The notes under the pieces were generated by a model. The model saw nothing but the letters and a program-made list of their open reading frames with translations, did not search any database and was not told the origin of the DNA. From Clarireedia homoeocarpa (Eukaryota > Ascomycota > Leotiomycetes > Helotiales > Rutstroemiaceae), in assembly GCA_001465935.1 (NCBI GenBank), contig LNKV01000001.1, positions 682,001 to 746,000 on the forward strand: DNA of 64,000 nt, written 5' to 3'. Numbering within the stretch: position 1 is the stretch's first letter; every line of letters starts with the position of its first letter. This document shows positions 11,401-21,197 of the stretch, in pieces. The position numbers and the translations under genes were made by a program.

Positions 11401-13017
11401 TGGAGGATATGGCCGATGCTATCATCGGAGAACCCGAAACTGGTCTTGCTGTCGAACAACGAAAACGTGTCACAATCGGCGTCGAACTTGCCGCCAAACC
11501 CGAACTTCTTCTCTTCCTGGACGAACCCACCTCTGGTCTCGACTCTCAATCCGCCTTCAACATTGTTCGTTTCTTGAAGAAACTAGCGAATGCCGGTCAA
11601 GCTATCCTCTGTACAATCCATCAACCCAATGCCGCTTTGTTCGAGAACTTCGACAGACTTCTGATGCTTCAACGTGGTGGTCGCTGTGTCTACTTTGGTG
11701 ACATTGGAAAAGACGCCAACGTCCTCCTCTCCTACTTCAGCAAACACGGTGCCCACTGCCCTCCCGACGCTAATCCCGCCGAATGGATGCTCGACGCCAT
11801 CGGAGCCGGTCAAGCCCCTCGAATCGGCGACCGCGACTGGGCCGACATCTTCGCTGACTCCCCCGAACTCGCCAACATCAAAGACCGCATCTCGCAAATG
11901 AAAGCCCAACGCCTGCAAGAAGTCGGCGAGAGCACGCAAGTCGACGAGCGCGAATTCGCCACCTCGTTAATGCATCAATTAAAAATCGTACAAAAGCGCA
12001 CCAACCTCGCATTCTGGCGATCCCCCAACTACGGCTTCACTCGTCTCTTTAATCACGTCATCATTGCCATCATCACCGGTCTCGCCTACCTCAATCTTGA
12101 CGACTCCCGCGCTTCCCTGCAATACCGCATCTTCGTAATCTTCCAAGTCACCGTTCTTCCAGCTATCATCCTCGCCCAGGTCCAACCCAAATACGCCATC
12201 TCCCGTATGATCTACTACCGCGAGGCCTCCTCAAAGATGTACAGCCAATTCGCCTTCGCGTCGTCGCTCGTCGTCGCCGAAATCCCGTACTCGGTTCTCT
12301 GCGCCGTCGGATTCTTCCTCCCCTTGTACTACATGCCCGGATTCCAATCCGCGTCATCCCGCGCCGGATACCAGTTCCTCATGATCTTAATCACCGAGCT
12401 CTTCTCTGTCACTCTTGGTCAAATGGTCGCTGCTATCACTCCATCCCCGTTCATCTCTGCGCTTATCAATCCTTTCATCATCATCACCTTCGCCCTCTTC
12501 TGCGGTGTCACTATCCCGAAACCGCAGATTCCCAAGTTCTGGCGCGCGTGGCTGTACCAACTCGATCCCTTTACTCGCCTGATTGGCGGAATGGTCGTCA
12601 CCGAACTTAATGGTCGCACAGTCACTTGTGCGGATGCGGAATTAAATAGATTCACAGCGCCAAGTGGACAGACCTGTGGAGAGTATATGAAAAATTTCTT
12701 CGCCGCAGGCGGCCCCGGGTATATCGTTAATAATGCAACGAGTGCGTGTGAGTATTGTGCGTATAAGGTTGGAGAACAGTTTTATGAACCATTGGAACTG
12801 GATTTCAGTAATCGATGGAGGGATCTGGGCATTTTGATCGCGTTTACTGTCAGCAATTTGATTATTTTGTTCTTGGGGGTATGTTTTTCTTCTTCTTCTT
12901 CTTCTTCCTGCACTTTCCATTCTCCTCCCTCTCTTACCCCTTTTATGCTTTCAAAGGAAGAATCACAGCTAACCCATCCATCTACAGTCGAGATACTTGA
13001 ACTTCAACCGTCGTTAA
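8451..13017 (+). CDS. PDR-type (ABCG) full-size multidrug ABC transporter
   Basis: Exon 1 is 8451-12878 and exon 2 is 12988-13017 (GTATGT donor, CTACAG acceptor), giving 1485 aa, normal for the family. Order is NBD1-TMD1-NBD2-TMD2. NBD1 has the fungal PDR Walker A GRPGSGCT (residues 205-212, Cys in place of Lys), signature VSGGERKR from residue 320 and the degenerate Walker B WDNSTRGLDA. NBD2 has canonical GASGAGKTT (894-902), a degenerate signature VEQRKRVTIGVEL and Walker B LFLDEPTSGLD (Asp 1024). This asymmetry, with one non-canonical ATP site, is typical of Cdr/Pdr5/atrD/Bfr1 pumps. TMD1 spans roughly 520-790 and TMD2 1190-1475. Likely a plasma-membrane exporter of azoles, plant antimicrobials or other hydrophobic compounds. 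Reading through the last intron would add an unrelated tail, so splicing is strongly supported. Confidence 0.95.
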
Positions 13018-13928
13018 GATACCCTTTTACTACATACAGTACATGTTTGTTATTTTTCCATTTCGATTCGATATTTCATATGCGTATACCTCCATCGCAT
13101 TATTCATTCATCAATGAATGCACTTTTGCCAGTGTTTGGTTTATTTAGATTTCGCTATGCCGGGGAAGGGAAGCGCTCTTCTTTTGCATGGTAGCGGCGG
13201 ATTGATTCATCGTATGAGTGAAAACGCACAGGAGGGCGGTGGGTGGAATCGATATTGATGTTTATTTTATGCTGTGTATGATATGATTTTAATGCGAAGA
13301 TGAAAGGATATATATATGGTTTTGCATATGATATGATAGGATATGATAGGATGGGACAGCATAGCATAGCATAGCATAGGGGTGGAAGTGGAAGTGGAGG
13401 TGGATATATTATTCAGTACATAGATAGTTAGATACGTTGGGAAAGTAATGTTCCGAGTGAAGAAATTTAGACCATACAGACAATTAGTTAGTTAGTTAGT
13501 TAGAAGCAGGCAATAATTATAGTTGAACCAAATCGAAACCATATATTGGTGTGATTGTCCAAACGCAAGTAGAACATCCAAGTCAAGTCAAGATCTGAAT
13601 CTCTTTTCAATGTCCTAAATCTATGTACTGTACTCGCTTACATAGTAGGTAACGAATCCATTGCAATGTCCAATACCGGGTTGAACAACGCCAGCAGGAA
13701 AATCACCAAACTGTCTTTACTGTAGTAACTTAAGCTAAGCTAGCTAGAATTATTCCCTTACAAATAAATAAACCAAGCTTTCCACCAAGCTAATCAAACT
13801 CCTGGGTATCGTATCTTTTGTAATTTATCCCGCGACTCTGTAAAAAGTACGCAGACCCGCTCACTACTGCTACCCATACCAATATTAAACAAACAGCTTA
13901 GCCATGCACTCCCATCCCGAAACCGCCA
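13018..13928. other. Intergenic between convergent genes
   Basis: About 0.9 kb holding the 3' ends of the ABC pump (+) and the SRA-YDG gene (-). It is AT-rich, with short ATGATATGATAGG and GCATA repeats at 13320-13380 and TTAG repeats at 13480-13502. No gene is supported. Confidence 0.6.
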
Positions 13929-15386
13929 TCAATACCCCTCCTTGACCTTCTCGAAAAGCTGCACCTGCCGAACGGTAGGCCGGTTGGCGGCAATGGGTTC
14001 CTGGCCCTCGATTCTGACGAGCTCAAAAGTCAAGAACTTACCGTGTTTGGCGTTCTCGCGTTGCGTTACGCTCATGGCCCGATACAGCCCGTCGTACCTG
14101 TATCCCGCGCTGGGACGGCCTTCCCATCTGCATTTGGCCGTGCGGAGGACTCTTATAGGATTTCTGGTGGTGATTGATTGCATCAGGCTTTTTGTGCCTG
14201 CGTTTTCGGTATTCGCTTCCTTGGCGTTGCTTTCTTGGGCACCGGGCGAGGAGTAGTGGACTATGTCGCCGGAGTCTTGGTCGAATTCGTCATATGAGCC
14301 GGAGATGACTACGGAGTAGGCACCGGTTGTAACGCTCCCCGAGATACCTCCCATGGATGAACCTGCCCAAGGTGTGGTTAGAACGGAAGGGATTACTCTA
14401 TAAACCGAAGATATCTTACCATGAGCTCCATCCCTCAACGCAGCTATTTGTTTCGGCCAGCAATCGCCACTATTCAGGCTATTATGGCCATAGACTTTAA
14501 AATCCACCTTGTCCTGGTACGCAGGGTTGAGTTTGGTGCTCGATCTATTGGTCATAAGGCCGCGCATTATGCCATTGCGTCCCCATATCGGATGATCTGG
14601 AGGTGGTGGTCTAATTAGCTCACTCGTCTCATCTTTCGATCGTTTGTGACTTTTGGGTGGGACGACAGTCGTGGAGTCTTTCGACTTCCTTTTGTTTGCC
14701 GAGGCTTTCGTCGGAATAGATGTAGATAGCGGTGGCGGTGATTTTGACGGAGCTCGCTCTTCGAATCCGTCTCCCGATTGAAATTTGTCTATCAGTGCTT
14801 GTGATATGGTGGAGTAGAGAGGCGGAAAATTATGTTCCGGTTTGGTGAAGAGCTCCAGGTAGGTTTTCAGGGATAGTTTCTTGCTATATTGATATTAGCC
14901 AAAGCCTGTAAGAAGTTCGGCGTGCTAGGCCGCACCTGAAGTCTGGTGTGATTTTGTTAAGCCGCGACAGGGTCCAAAGGAACAGTTTCGCTTTATCCCA
15001 ATCTTCTTTGGATACTGGACGGCCTCCTTTACTTTTAACAGCAACCATCCTGACCGTACTTTGTACTGACGATAATGATTCCAAAGCTTCTGGTTGACTG
15101 ATTTCCTTTGAGGCACCAATATATTTGTAATCAGTGAGTTCATTAATGGCATTCTGCAAATTGAACGCAGGGGGATGTGGAGATGCAGGACTTGTCGATC
15201 CGTCGGCTCCAGAGTCAATGAAATCTGCATATGTCTCTTCTGGTTCGAGTTCAAGAGTTATCTGAGAGAACTGTTGAATTGTATTAGCTGGGTTGTGATT
15301 AAAGGCGACGTCGTTATACTTACTTCTTGAGAGAGCTGGGGAGCAGCATCTTCACTGTTCTCGACAGAAACCATAATGACGAGCAT
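13929..15386 (-). CDS. SRA-YDG domain protein (methylated-DNA-binding type)
   Basis: Four exons: 15386-15324, 15270-14936, 14883-14420, 14362-13929, giving 431 aa (a second in-frame ATG lies at 15374). All junctions keep frame. The C-terminal half from about residue 225 is an SRA-YDG fold: IWGRNGIMRGLMTNRS, then DGAHGSSMGGISG across the last intron, GAYSVVISGSYDEFDQDSGD, and YRYDGLYRA...FELVRIEGQ. In UHRF1 and SUVH proteins this domain grips 5-methylcytosine. The N-terminal half is a helical region with a basic/Ser-rich linker. No RING, Tudor or SET domain is visible, so this is the stand-alone fungal form. Probably nuclear, reading DNA methylation; exact role unknown. Confidence 0.88.
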
Positions 15387-15884
15387 ACAGCTATAGCAGT
15401 TGAAAGTAATTCAGCACAAAGGTTGATGGAACCTAACTTCTACGTGGAAGTTATCGCAGGTAGCCGTTGGTATGTGGTGTATTAGTTGATAGAAGCTCAG
15501 TGAAGAAATGATAGAAGCTCAATGAAGAGACTAATCAATATCTAAGGCTACCTTTCAAGACTTCACCAAGCCCCGTGTAACAGTGAATCAAGAAACTCTT
15601 CTCTAGTTGTTGTCGTTCGCCACCAACCACGTTCAACATTCACCATTAGGGCTCGCTGCAAAAGTAAAGAACGGAAGAACAGCGCACATCGAGAAGCCTG
15701 TGCAAAAGGGCGAAGTAATAAACGCGCAAAAAGCTGGCTACAGTAGTAAAAAGCTGACTAGTAGACAGTCTATCAAATTCTAGAGGTCGTTGTTAAGTTT
15801 GCAACAATAAATGACCTACAATTGTAGTCTTGGTAAACAAATCATTTGTAACCAATACTTCGTACATTGTGGCGAATTATTCTA

Positions 15885-16186
15885 CTCTCCCCTCCCAAGA
15901 ACAAATGTTACTATCCACTCCCAAGAACAAAATGTTATTTGGTGGGTTTTGCCACAGAGGTAATCAGGGTATAAACAAAGGGGGGGGGGGGGTTTTAACC
16001 ACTCGAAATTGGAGGTTGTTAACCACTCAAAATTGGAGGTTTTTAACCACTCAAAATTGGAGGTTTTGTATTCGAGGTATCTTCGATGTAAAAAGGACTA
16101 TTTTGAGTGGTTAAAACCCTCTGTTTGCATCCTGGTTACTTCCGTAGTAAATCCACTTTTTAACATTTGTTCTTGGGAGGGGAGAG
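15885..16186. mobile_element. 302-bp foldback MITE-like element
   Basis: Two perfect 26-bp terminal inverted repeats begin CTCTCCCCTCCCAAGAACAA (15885-15910 and 16161-16186). The similarity continues inward: the left stretch around 15940-16003 pairs imperfectly with 16099-16158 (both hold TAAYCAGG, an AAACARAGG-like block and GGTTTTAACCACTC in inverted order), so most of the element can fold into one hairpin. Three exact-period 24-bp repeats sit in the loop. No transposase and no clear target-site duplication are seen, so the superfamily cannot be named. Confidence 0.85.
15995..16066 (+). repeat. Three 24-bp tandem repeats inside the MITE
   Basis: Units start at 15995, 16019 and 16043, each TTAACCACTCRAAATTGGAG plus four bases; unit 1 differs at two positions. 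The inverted form of the first 13 bases recurs at 16099-16111 in the right arm. Confidence 0.9.
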
Positions 16187-16987
16187 AACTACCGTGAGCC
16201 GCATGTGGGTCTCATCGACAGTAACCTCGTCGTCGTCGTCTTACTCTGTGCCTCTATCAGGTGATCCAGTAGGGAGGGGGAGGGGGAGGGGGCTTAATCC
16301 ATAGCAGACAAATCTGTCGCAAACAACAAAATCACACCTGGGCTGGGCTGTCAAACGGAGCCAAATTTCTTCGACTTCAGATGAATGTCCGTCCTCATCG
16401 CATAAGTTCAGATTAAAATGTCGCCCAGGAGTCGTAATATCAATCCAAGGATTCTCGCTGCTCAGTCCTACAACGCTTTGGCGAACCAAGATAAATATTG
16501 GAGCATCTGATCTCAAGCACAGTCATTTCAACATCGAGTTATTCAAGCACAGTCAAAGTCAAGTCAGTGCCCAAAGCAACATGATGCATTCCGCGTCTCA
16601 AGTCCAAGCTCATGTCACTTTCGCCACCACAACAAAAGGTGCATTCTGAAACGTGCTATGGATAGCAATCTCGAAATTCACAGACCACTGAGAAATACCA
16701 TCCATACGTCTTCCAAGCAGAAGACGGATTTTATCACCATTCTAGTCTGTTAAAGCAAGTGTCGAAACGGACTAGCCCCTACTTGTAGTTGCCGGGCCCT
16801 TAATTTGTATTATTTGCTTCAATTCTTGCATGTGCACATAACGCACCAGCCGGTTTGTTTTACAGTCTGAGATTAATAAATCCTATTCTCCCCCCTCTTC
16901 CTCTCCTCTCCCCAACTTCTTGCCAATCCTACTTCCTCTCTCCCATCCCCCCACTAACCCCTCCTCATTCCTCATCCCACAAACCCG

Positions 16988-17700
16988 ATGTCTACTCCCT
17001 CTCGCACCCGGGGCGCTGTCCCCCCAAAAATGATCGAATTCGAACGGCAAGCCGAACAGCGTGCGCGCGAACAAGATGAGATGTCCGCGGCGCAAGACCG
17101 GATGCTCGAAGCACAGTCGCGCATTGCGCAAGAAGCAGAGAGGATCGCGCAGGAACAGTATGAAATGGAACAGTATTACGAAACGGAGGCGTTAAAACAT
17201 GCGGAGGAGATGAGGGTGCATATGGAAGAGGTTCGGAGACATGAGGGTGAGTTGTTGAATGTTTTTTCTGCATTGTGTTAAGTTATGTGGGCAGCGGGGG
17301 GAGGGAGAGAAGGGAAGGAAAAGAAAGTGTGTGTAGAAGGAGAAGATGAGAAAATGGGATAAAAGACATAAAAGCCGAACCAAAAAGAAAAGAAAAGCCA
17401 AATATGTATAATAGTAACCAAGCCAAAGCAGAAATCGTACGAGCACACGAGCGCCGTCTCCGCGACCACGAAGCCAGCATGGAAGCCTTCGCAAAAGTCA
17501 TCGCCATGCCGGCAAAAGCGTCGCGCACGCGGCAGATATCGTCTATGGCGCCGGCGAAACCGCCTGAGCGGGCGGTTGCGGCTGGGGGGACGAAAAATGG
17601 AGGGGATGCGAAGGGTAATGGGAATGCGAAGGGTAATGGGAATGCGAACGGAAATGGGGTAGATGGGCTGTTGCAGTCTTTTCCTAGTGGTGGAGGTTGA
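16988..17700 (+). CDS. Coiled-coil protein of unknown function
   Basis: Exon 1 is 16988-17246 and exon 2 probably 17432-17700 (GTGAGT donor, GCAG acceptor; an AAG acceptor six bases earlier is also in frame), giving about 175 aa. Residues 15-105 are a charged Glu/Gln/Arg-rich helix (EFERQAEQRAREQDEM and onward), continuing over the intron into AHERRLRDHEASMEAF, so both exons form one coiled coil. The tail is Gly/Asn-rich with KGNGNA repeats. I do not recognise the family. Immediately after the stop, another frame (17663-18154) stays open and looks protein-like, so the annotated end may be wrong (see separate entry). Confidence 0.6.
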
Positions 17701-18154
17701 GGGGGAGAAGAGGGGTGAGGATGGGGATGGAAATAGGGATGAGGGGAAGGAGAAGGGGGAGGAGATGGAGACGGAAAATGGTGGAGGTGGAGGTGGTGAT
17801 GCGAGTGTGGGGAATGATAAGGTCGAGATGGGCATGGATCATAAGGAGATTAACACCACGTCGCTAAGCGCAGAGGCTATACTCACAGCACCAACAGCAG
17901 CAGTAGTAAATCCTGCATCGAGCACGTCCCCATCCACATCCACAACTGAGAATGAGTCCTCCTCCTCGCCCAAATCTCTATCAAGTCCAAAAGCGGATAC
18001 GAATGAAAACACAGGCAGGGAAAAGGAAAAGGAAAAGGACAAGAAAGAAGAGCAGAAAAAAGCCAACAAACCAGAAGTAGTCCTATCCGGAACCGCCAGA
18101 CCAAACGTCATTCCCATGCGGACGAGCGCGAAGGTAAGACGTGATGGGCTCTGA
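17663..18154 (+). other. Out-of-frame open segment after the coiled-coil gene
   Basis: A 163-codon frame, +1 relative to exon 2 of the preceding gene. It is rich in Glu/Lys/Ser (KEKEKDKKEEQKK, STSPSTSTTENESSSSPK) and ends with VVLSGTARPNVIPMR. It has no convincing own start. It could be the displaced C-terminus of the coiled-coil protein if there is an indel, sequencing error or unseen intron between about 17600 and 17700; only implausibly short GT-AG intervals are available there. A GTAAGA donor at 18135 hints at a further exon. Confidence 0.35.
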
Positions 18155-19310
18155 AGTATTGCGAGAGTGGGGAGGATGGGCATGGAGTGAGTGGATTTTT
18201 TGATTATTCGGAGAAAAGAAAGGAAAGGAATATCAAGACTGTAGATTATGTACGGTGCAATGTCGGAGTTGATTGTTTTGATTCGATTCGGTTTGGTAAT
18301 GGAGAGTGGGCTTCAGGTCGGGGGTTAGAGTTTCTAGTCTAGGAGTATGGTATGGCATGGCATCATGTCAAGCGGCGTTTCAATCTTTTCGGCGCAGGTT
18401 GTCGAATGGCGTTCCAAAGGTTTGCATATTCAGGATGCTAGGCAATGGATTATGCGGTAAAAGATGTTGGATTTTATTGGTGTTGGGGGCATGGGGTAAA
18501 TAAATAATGACATTAATGTTCTTCACAAGTAGGCTTATGACAATCTACTTATTGAGCGTTGTGCTGCGGTTAATGAAGGTGAGATGATCGCTGTGTTTAT
18601 GCAGTTTGGGCGTCTAGAGGTGAATTGTTGATATAGTAGTAACTGCGACCCATCAACTACCTATCAAAAAGCTACGCCCAGTATCAAACCCCGCCCTCTC
18701 CCTCGCTTGATACAGAACCACAGGGTATCGTCATACATGATCGACTCGTTAAGGAATCCATCAAAAGGTAGTTGAGATGCAGAGTAGAGAACCAATATAG
18801 ATATACACAAAGTGGAGATACGACCGATGAGCAACCGTTGGAAGATCCAACGAAGCACTCGTACTTGTTTAGTACAACTCCCTAGTTCTTCTCCTGGATA
18901 GAGTACACCCTATATTCTCATTAGCATAGATACAAGTGTTGTAAGAATAACTACTTCTCATACAATCGCACTAAACACGCGGTCAGTATCAACATCTACA
19001 ACCATCGACTGCATGACGGCCTACTGTGCTTAACGTGGAACCTTCGTTATGCGTGGTGCAGTAGCCACCACCGCATACTTTGCATTTGAGTTGAGTTTTC
19101 AAAATACACTCATGACACTAGAAGAGTGAGTTAGCAGTTATAGAATAGAAGCGGCTCGGTATTGGGGAACCAAGCTCACATTGAGACCGCAGAAAAGGCA
19201 ACTTCTCATCACTCCAAACTATGAGATTCCAGTCAGTCAGCAGACATCCAAAGACGGCCAAATAAATAAATGAAATCCATAACTTCATACGTTGCCTCAG
19301 TGGGGTTGGC
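18155..19310. other. Intergenic, no supported gene
   Basis: About 1.2 kb holding the 3' regions of the convergent coiled-coil (+) and F-box (-) genes. Short open frames show no domain, no splice pattern and no RNA-gene signature that I can see. Confidence 0.55.
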
Positions 19311-20712
19311 TCAACCCCACATTCCGTTGCTGCCAGCACCGGACATCATTTCGGCCACGAGACAATTTTCAACGCAGAGACCCATATGTACCTTGATAGT
19401 TTCACTGCCCGAGCTACTCCCAGGAGGAGTGGGAGAGTCGGTATTACGGACTGGCCCAGGTGCCTCGTAGCAGTCCTCGCACCACCATTTCCGGCAACTT
19501 TCACAATACCTCCTCTGTAAACAATCCATACACCGTGCCATGAACTTTCCGTCCGAAGCAAAAGTATTGTCAAAGGGAGTCTTCGCGGCTTTGATTCTTG
19601 AAGAGTGAAGAGGTGGTGGAGCCAGGAGCGGAAACTGACTAAGAGACGATTTGCCAAACACTGGTACGCCTTCAGGACAAGTACCACAAGTTTTGCAGCA
19701 GTCCAAGACATGAGTTGCTGCTCGAGGCGGGAGAAAGTGCTCTGGCTGATGATACCAGGCTTGCTTGTCAACTGTCCTTCCCGCTGAATGTCGGGGGCCA
19801 TTACACAAAGTTACATCGAAACTGATGATTCCTTGGCAAGCTAAGATGGTGTACGCCCATTCCTCTGATATCGATTGGGGAAAAGCGTTTCCGCGATGTG
19901 GATTCCAACTTCCATCTGATGAAGAACTCTCGGCTAGTTCGCTTAAAGACCCCTGATGCTGCCCGCCGATTTGAGCGCCTTGTGAAGACATCACACCATA
20001 GTTTGGAATGGTATCAATTGGTGCAATTCCAGCTGGACACAAATTGATATGCCTCTTCAGTCTTTCGGCTTGCCGTGGATCTTTACGCCCAAATATGTAA
20101 AGTCCTTGTAATCTAGGGCTGTTTGGTGCTCTAGATGACCGACAAGCGTATTTCAAAGCTTGCATGAGCTTTGCCTCGTTGAGGTGTTGCACTTCTCGAA
20201 TAGATAGAAGGCGAACGTGGTATGAATCATCTAAGATGATCTCGCTCACCAAATCAAATGGGACAGATAGTCCGTCGAGAATCAAAGTCTGAACATTGTT
20301 AAGTAGGTTTCTCTTACGCAGATTGTTGAATATGCCTCTCAGAGGACCACCGTAAAAGCTATTGGAGAGGTCAAAATTGGCTCCTTCGGTAAGAGGGGGA
20401 AATAGCTAACTCATACTCGGTGACACTTTCATCGAGTTGTACATTCCGCCAAATCTCTCCCCCATGATCAATAGAACCAATTTCGCATTGAGCTGACTTT
20501 GTCTCCGATAATCTTAGATAACGGAACACCTGAGGGGTTTCGTAAATAAGATCTTTGAAAGCCTTAGAGACGGCGCCTAATCTTAAAAGAGAATTTATAG
20601 GTAGGTAGGGGACAATATGGTAAAGGATCAAGGGATTACAAAGTAGCTGCAAGAGAGGCGATGGCAACTCGATTGTAGATGATATGGCTGTGTGATGTGA
20701 TTGTTCGTCCAT
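19311..20712 (-). CDS. F-box protein with cysteine-rich C-terminus
   Basis: Exon 1 is 20712-20417 and exon 2 is 20358-19311 with a 58-nt intron (GTATGA donor, AATAG acceptor; the nearer AAG acceptor would give an early stop), giving 447 aa. Residues about 20-65 form an F-box (NPLILYHIVPYLPINSLLRL...VSKAFKDLI). The middle resembles a leucine-rich-repeat edge (GPLRGIFNNLRKRNLLNNVQ, then LILDG, followed by HVRLLSIREVQHLNEAKL). The tail holds two cysteine clusters: CCKTCGTC at about 319-326 and CMDCLQRRYCESCRKWWCED at about 375-394, probably binding zinc. F-box proteins bring substrates to SCF ubiquitin ligases; the zinc-like tail may bind the substrate, but that is inference. Confidence 0.82.
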
Positions 20713-21197
20713 ATCACTTCTAGACGGGGAAGTGAAAGTATGATGATCGGAAAGATGTGTGAATTACAAGTTCATGTCGCTGCTCAGTTGAGAAAATGAG
20801 AAATGACCTTGTAAGAATGGCGTGTTGTTGACTTCAATGACTTCGGCTATCGCATTTGGATGTTTGGATCTGGGAGGTTACGTTCCGTAAGACCGGTGGG
20901 GGTTTACGCCACTGCAGCCACACCTTCTTATCGATAAGGATAAGACTAGTGGGACAACGCTCAGATGCTGGATGATTCTATGGATTCATCGGCGCTGACA
21001 TATCGATGCTTAGGATTCACAGTCATTACTCGGCGCATTTGCCTAATGCTACAATACGTTGCCAATTCAAACACTTTATAGGACGGCAGTATCGCTGGTT
21101 GTCCCAACATTCTTTTTATAAAAAGCGTCCTTTTAAAGACTCTACTAGCTTGACACAAACAAACCTTTGAGATTTCTCTCCCGCACGGGAACGTATA
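20713..21197. promoter_or_regulatory. Shared divergent upstream region
   Basis: The F-box gene (-) and the UFD1-like gene (+) start 485 bp apart in opposite directions, so this interval probably contains both promoters. Both proteins are predicted ubiquitin-pathway components, which makes co-regulation conceivable, but no specific operator is recognised. Confidence 0.4.

Larger units (their letters stand above)
15387..16987. other. Intergenic with a foldback MITE
   Basis: This 1.6-kb stretch separates the SRA-YDG gene from the coiled-coil gene. Apart from the element at 15885-16186, I see no gene: the minus-strand frame 16241-16516 has no recognisable domain. Pyrimidine-rich DNA at 16880-16985 precedes the coiled-coil gene start. 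Confidence 0.6.

Noticed and set aside
10650..11549. 299-codon open frame antisense to the ABC transporter
   Set aside because: It lies exactly over conserved NBD2 coding sequence and its frame is a by-product of codon bias; no domain resemblance.
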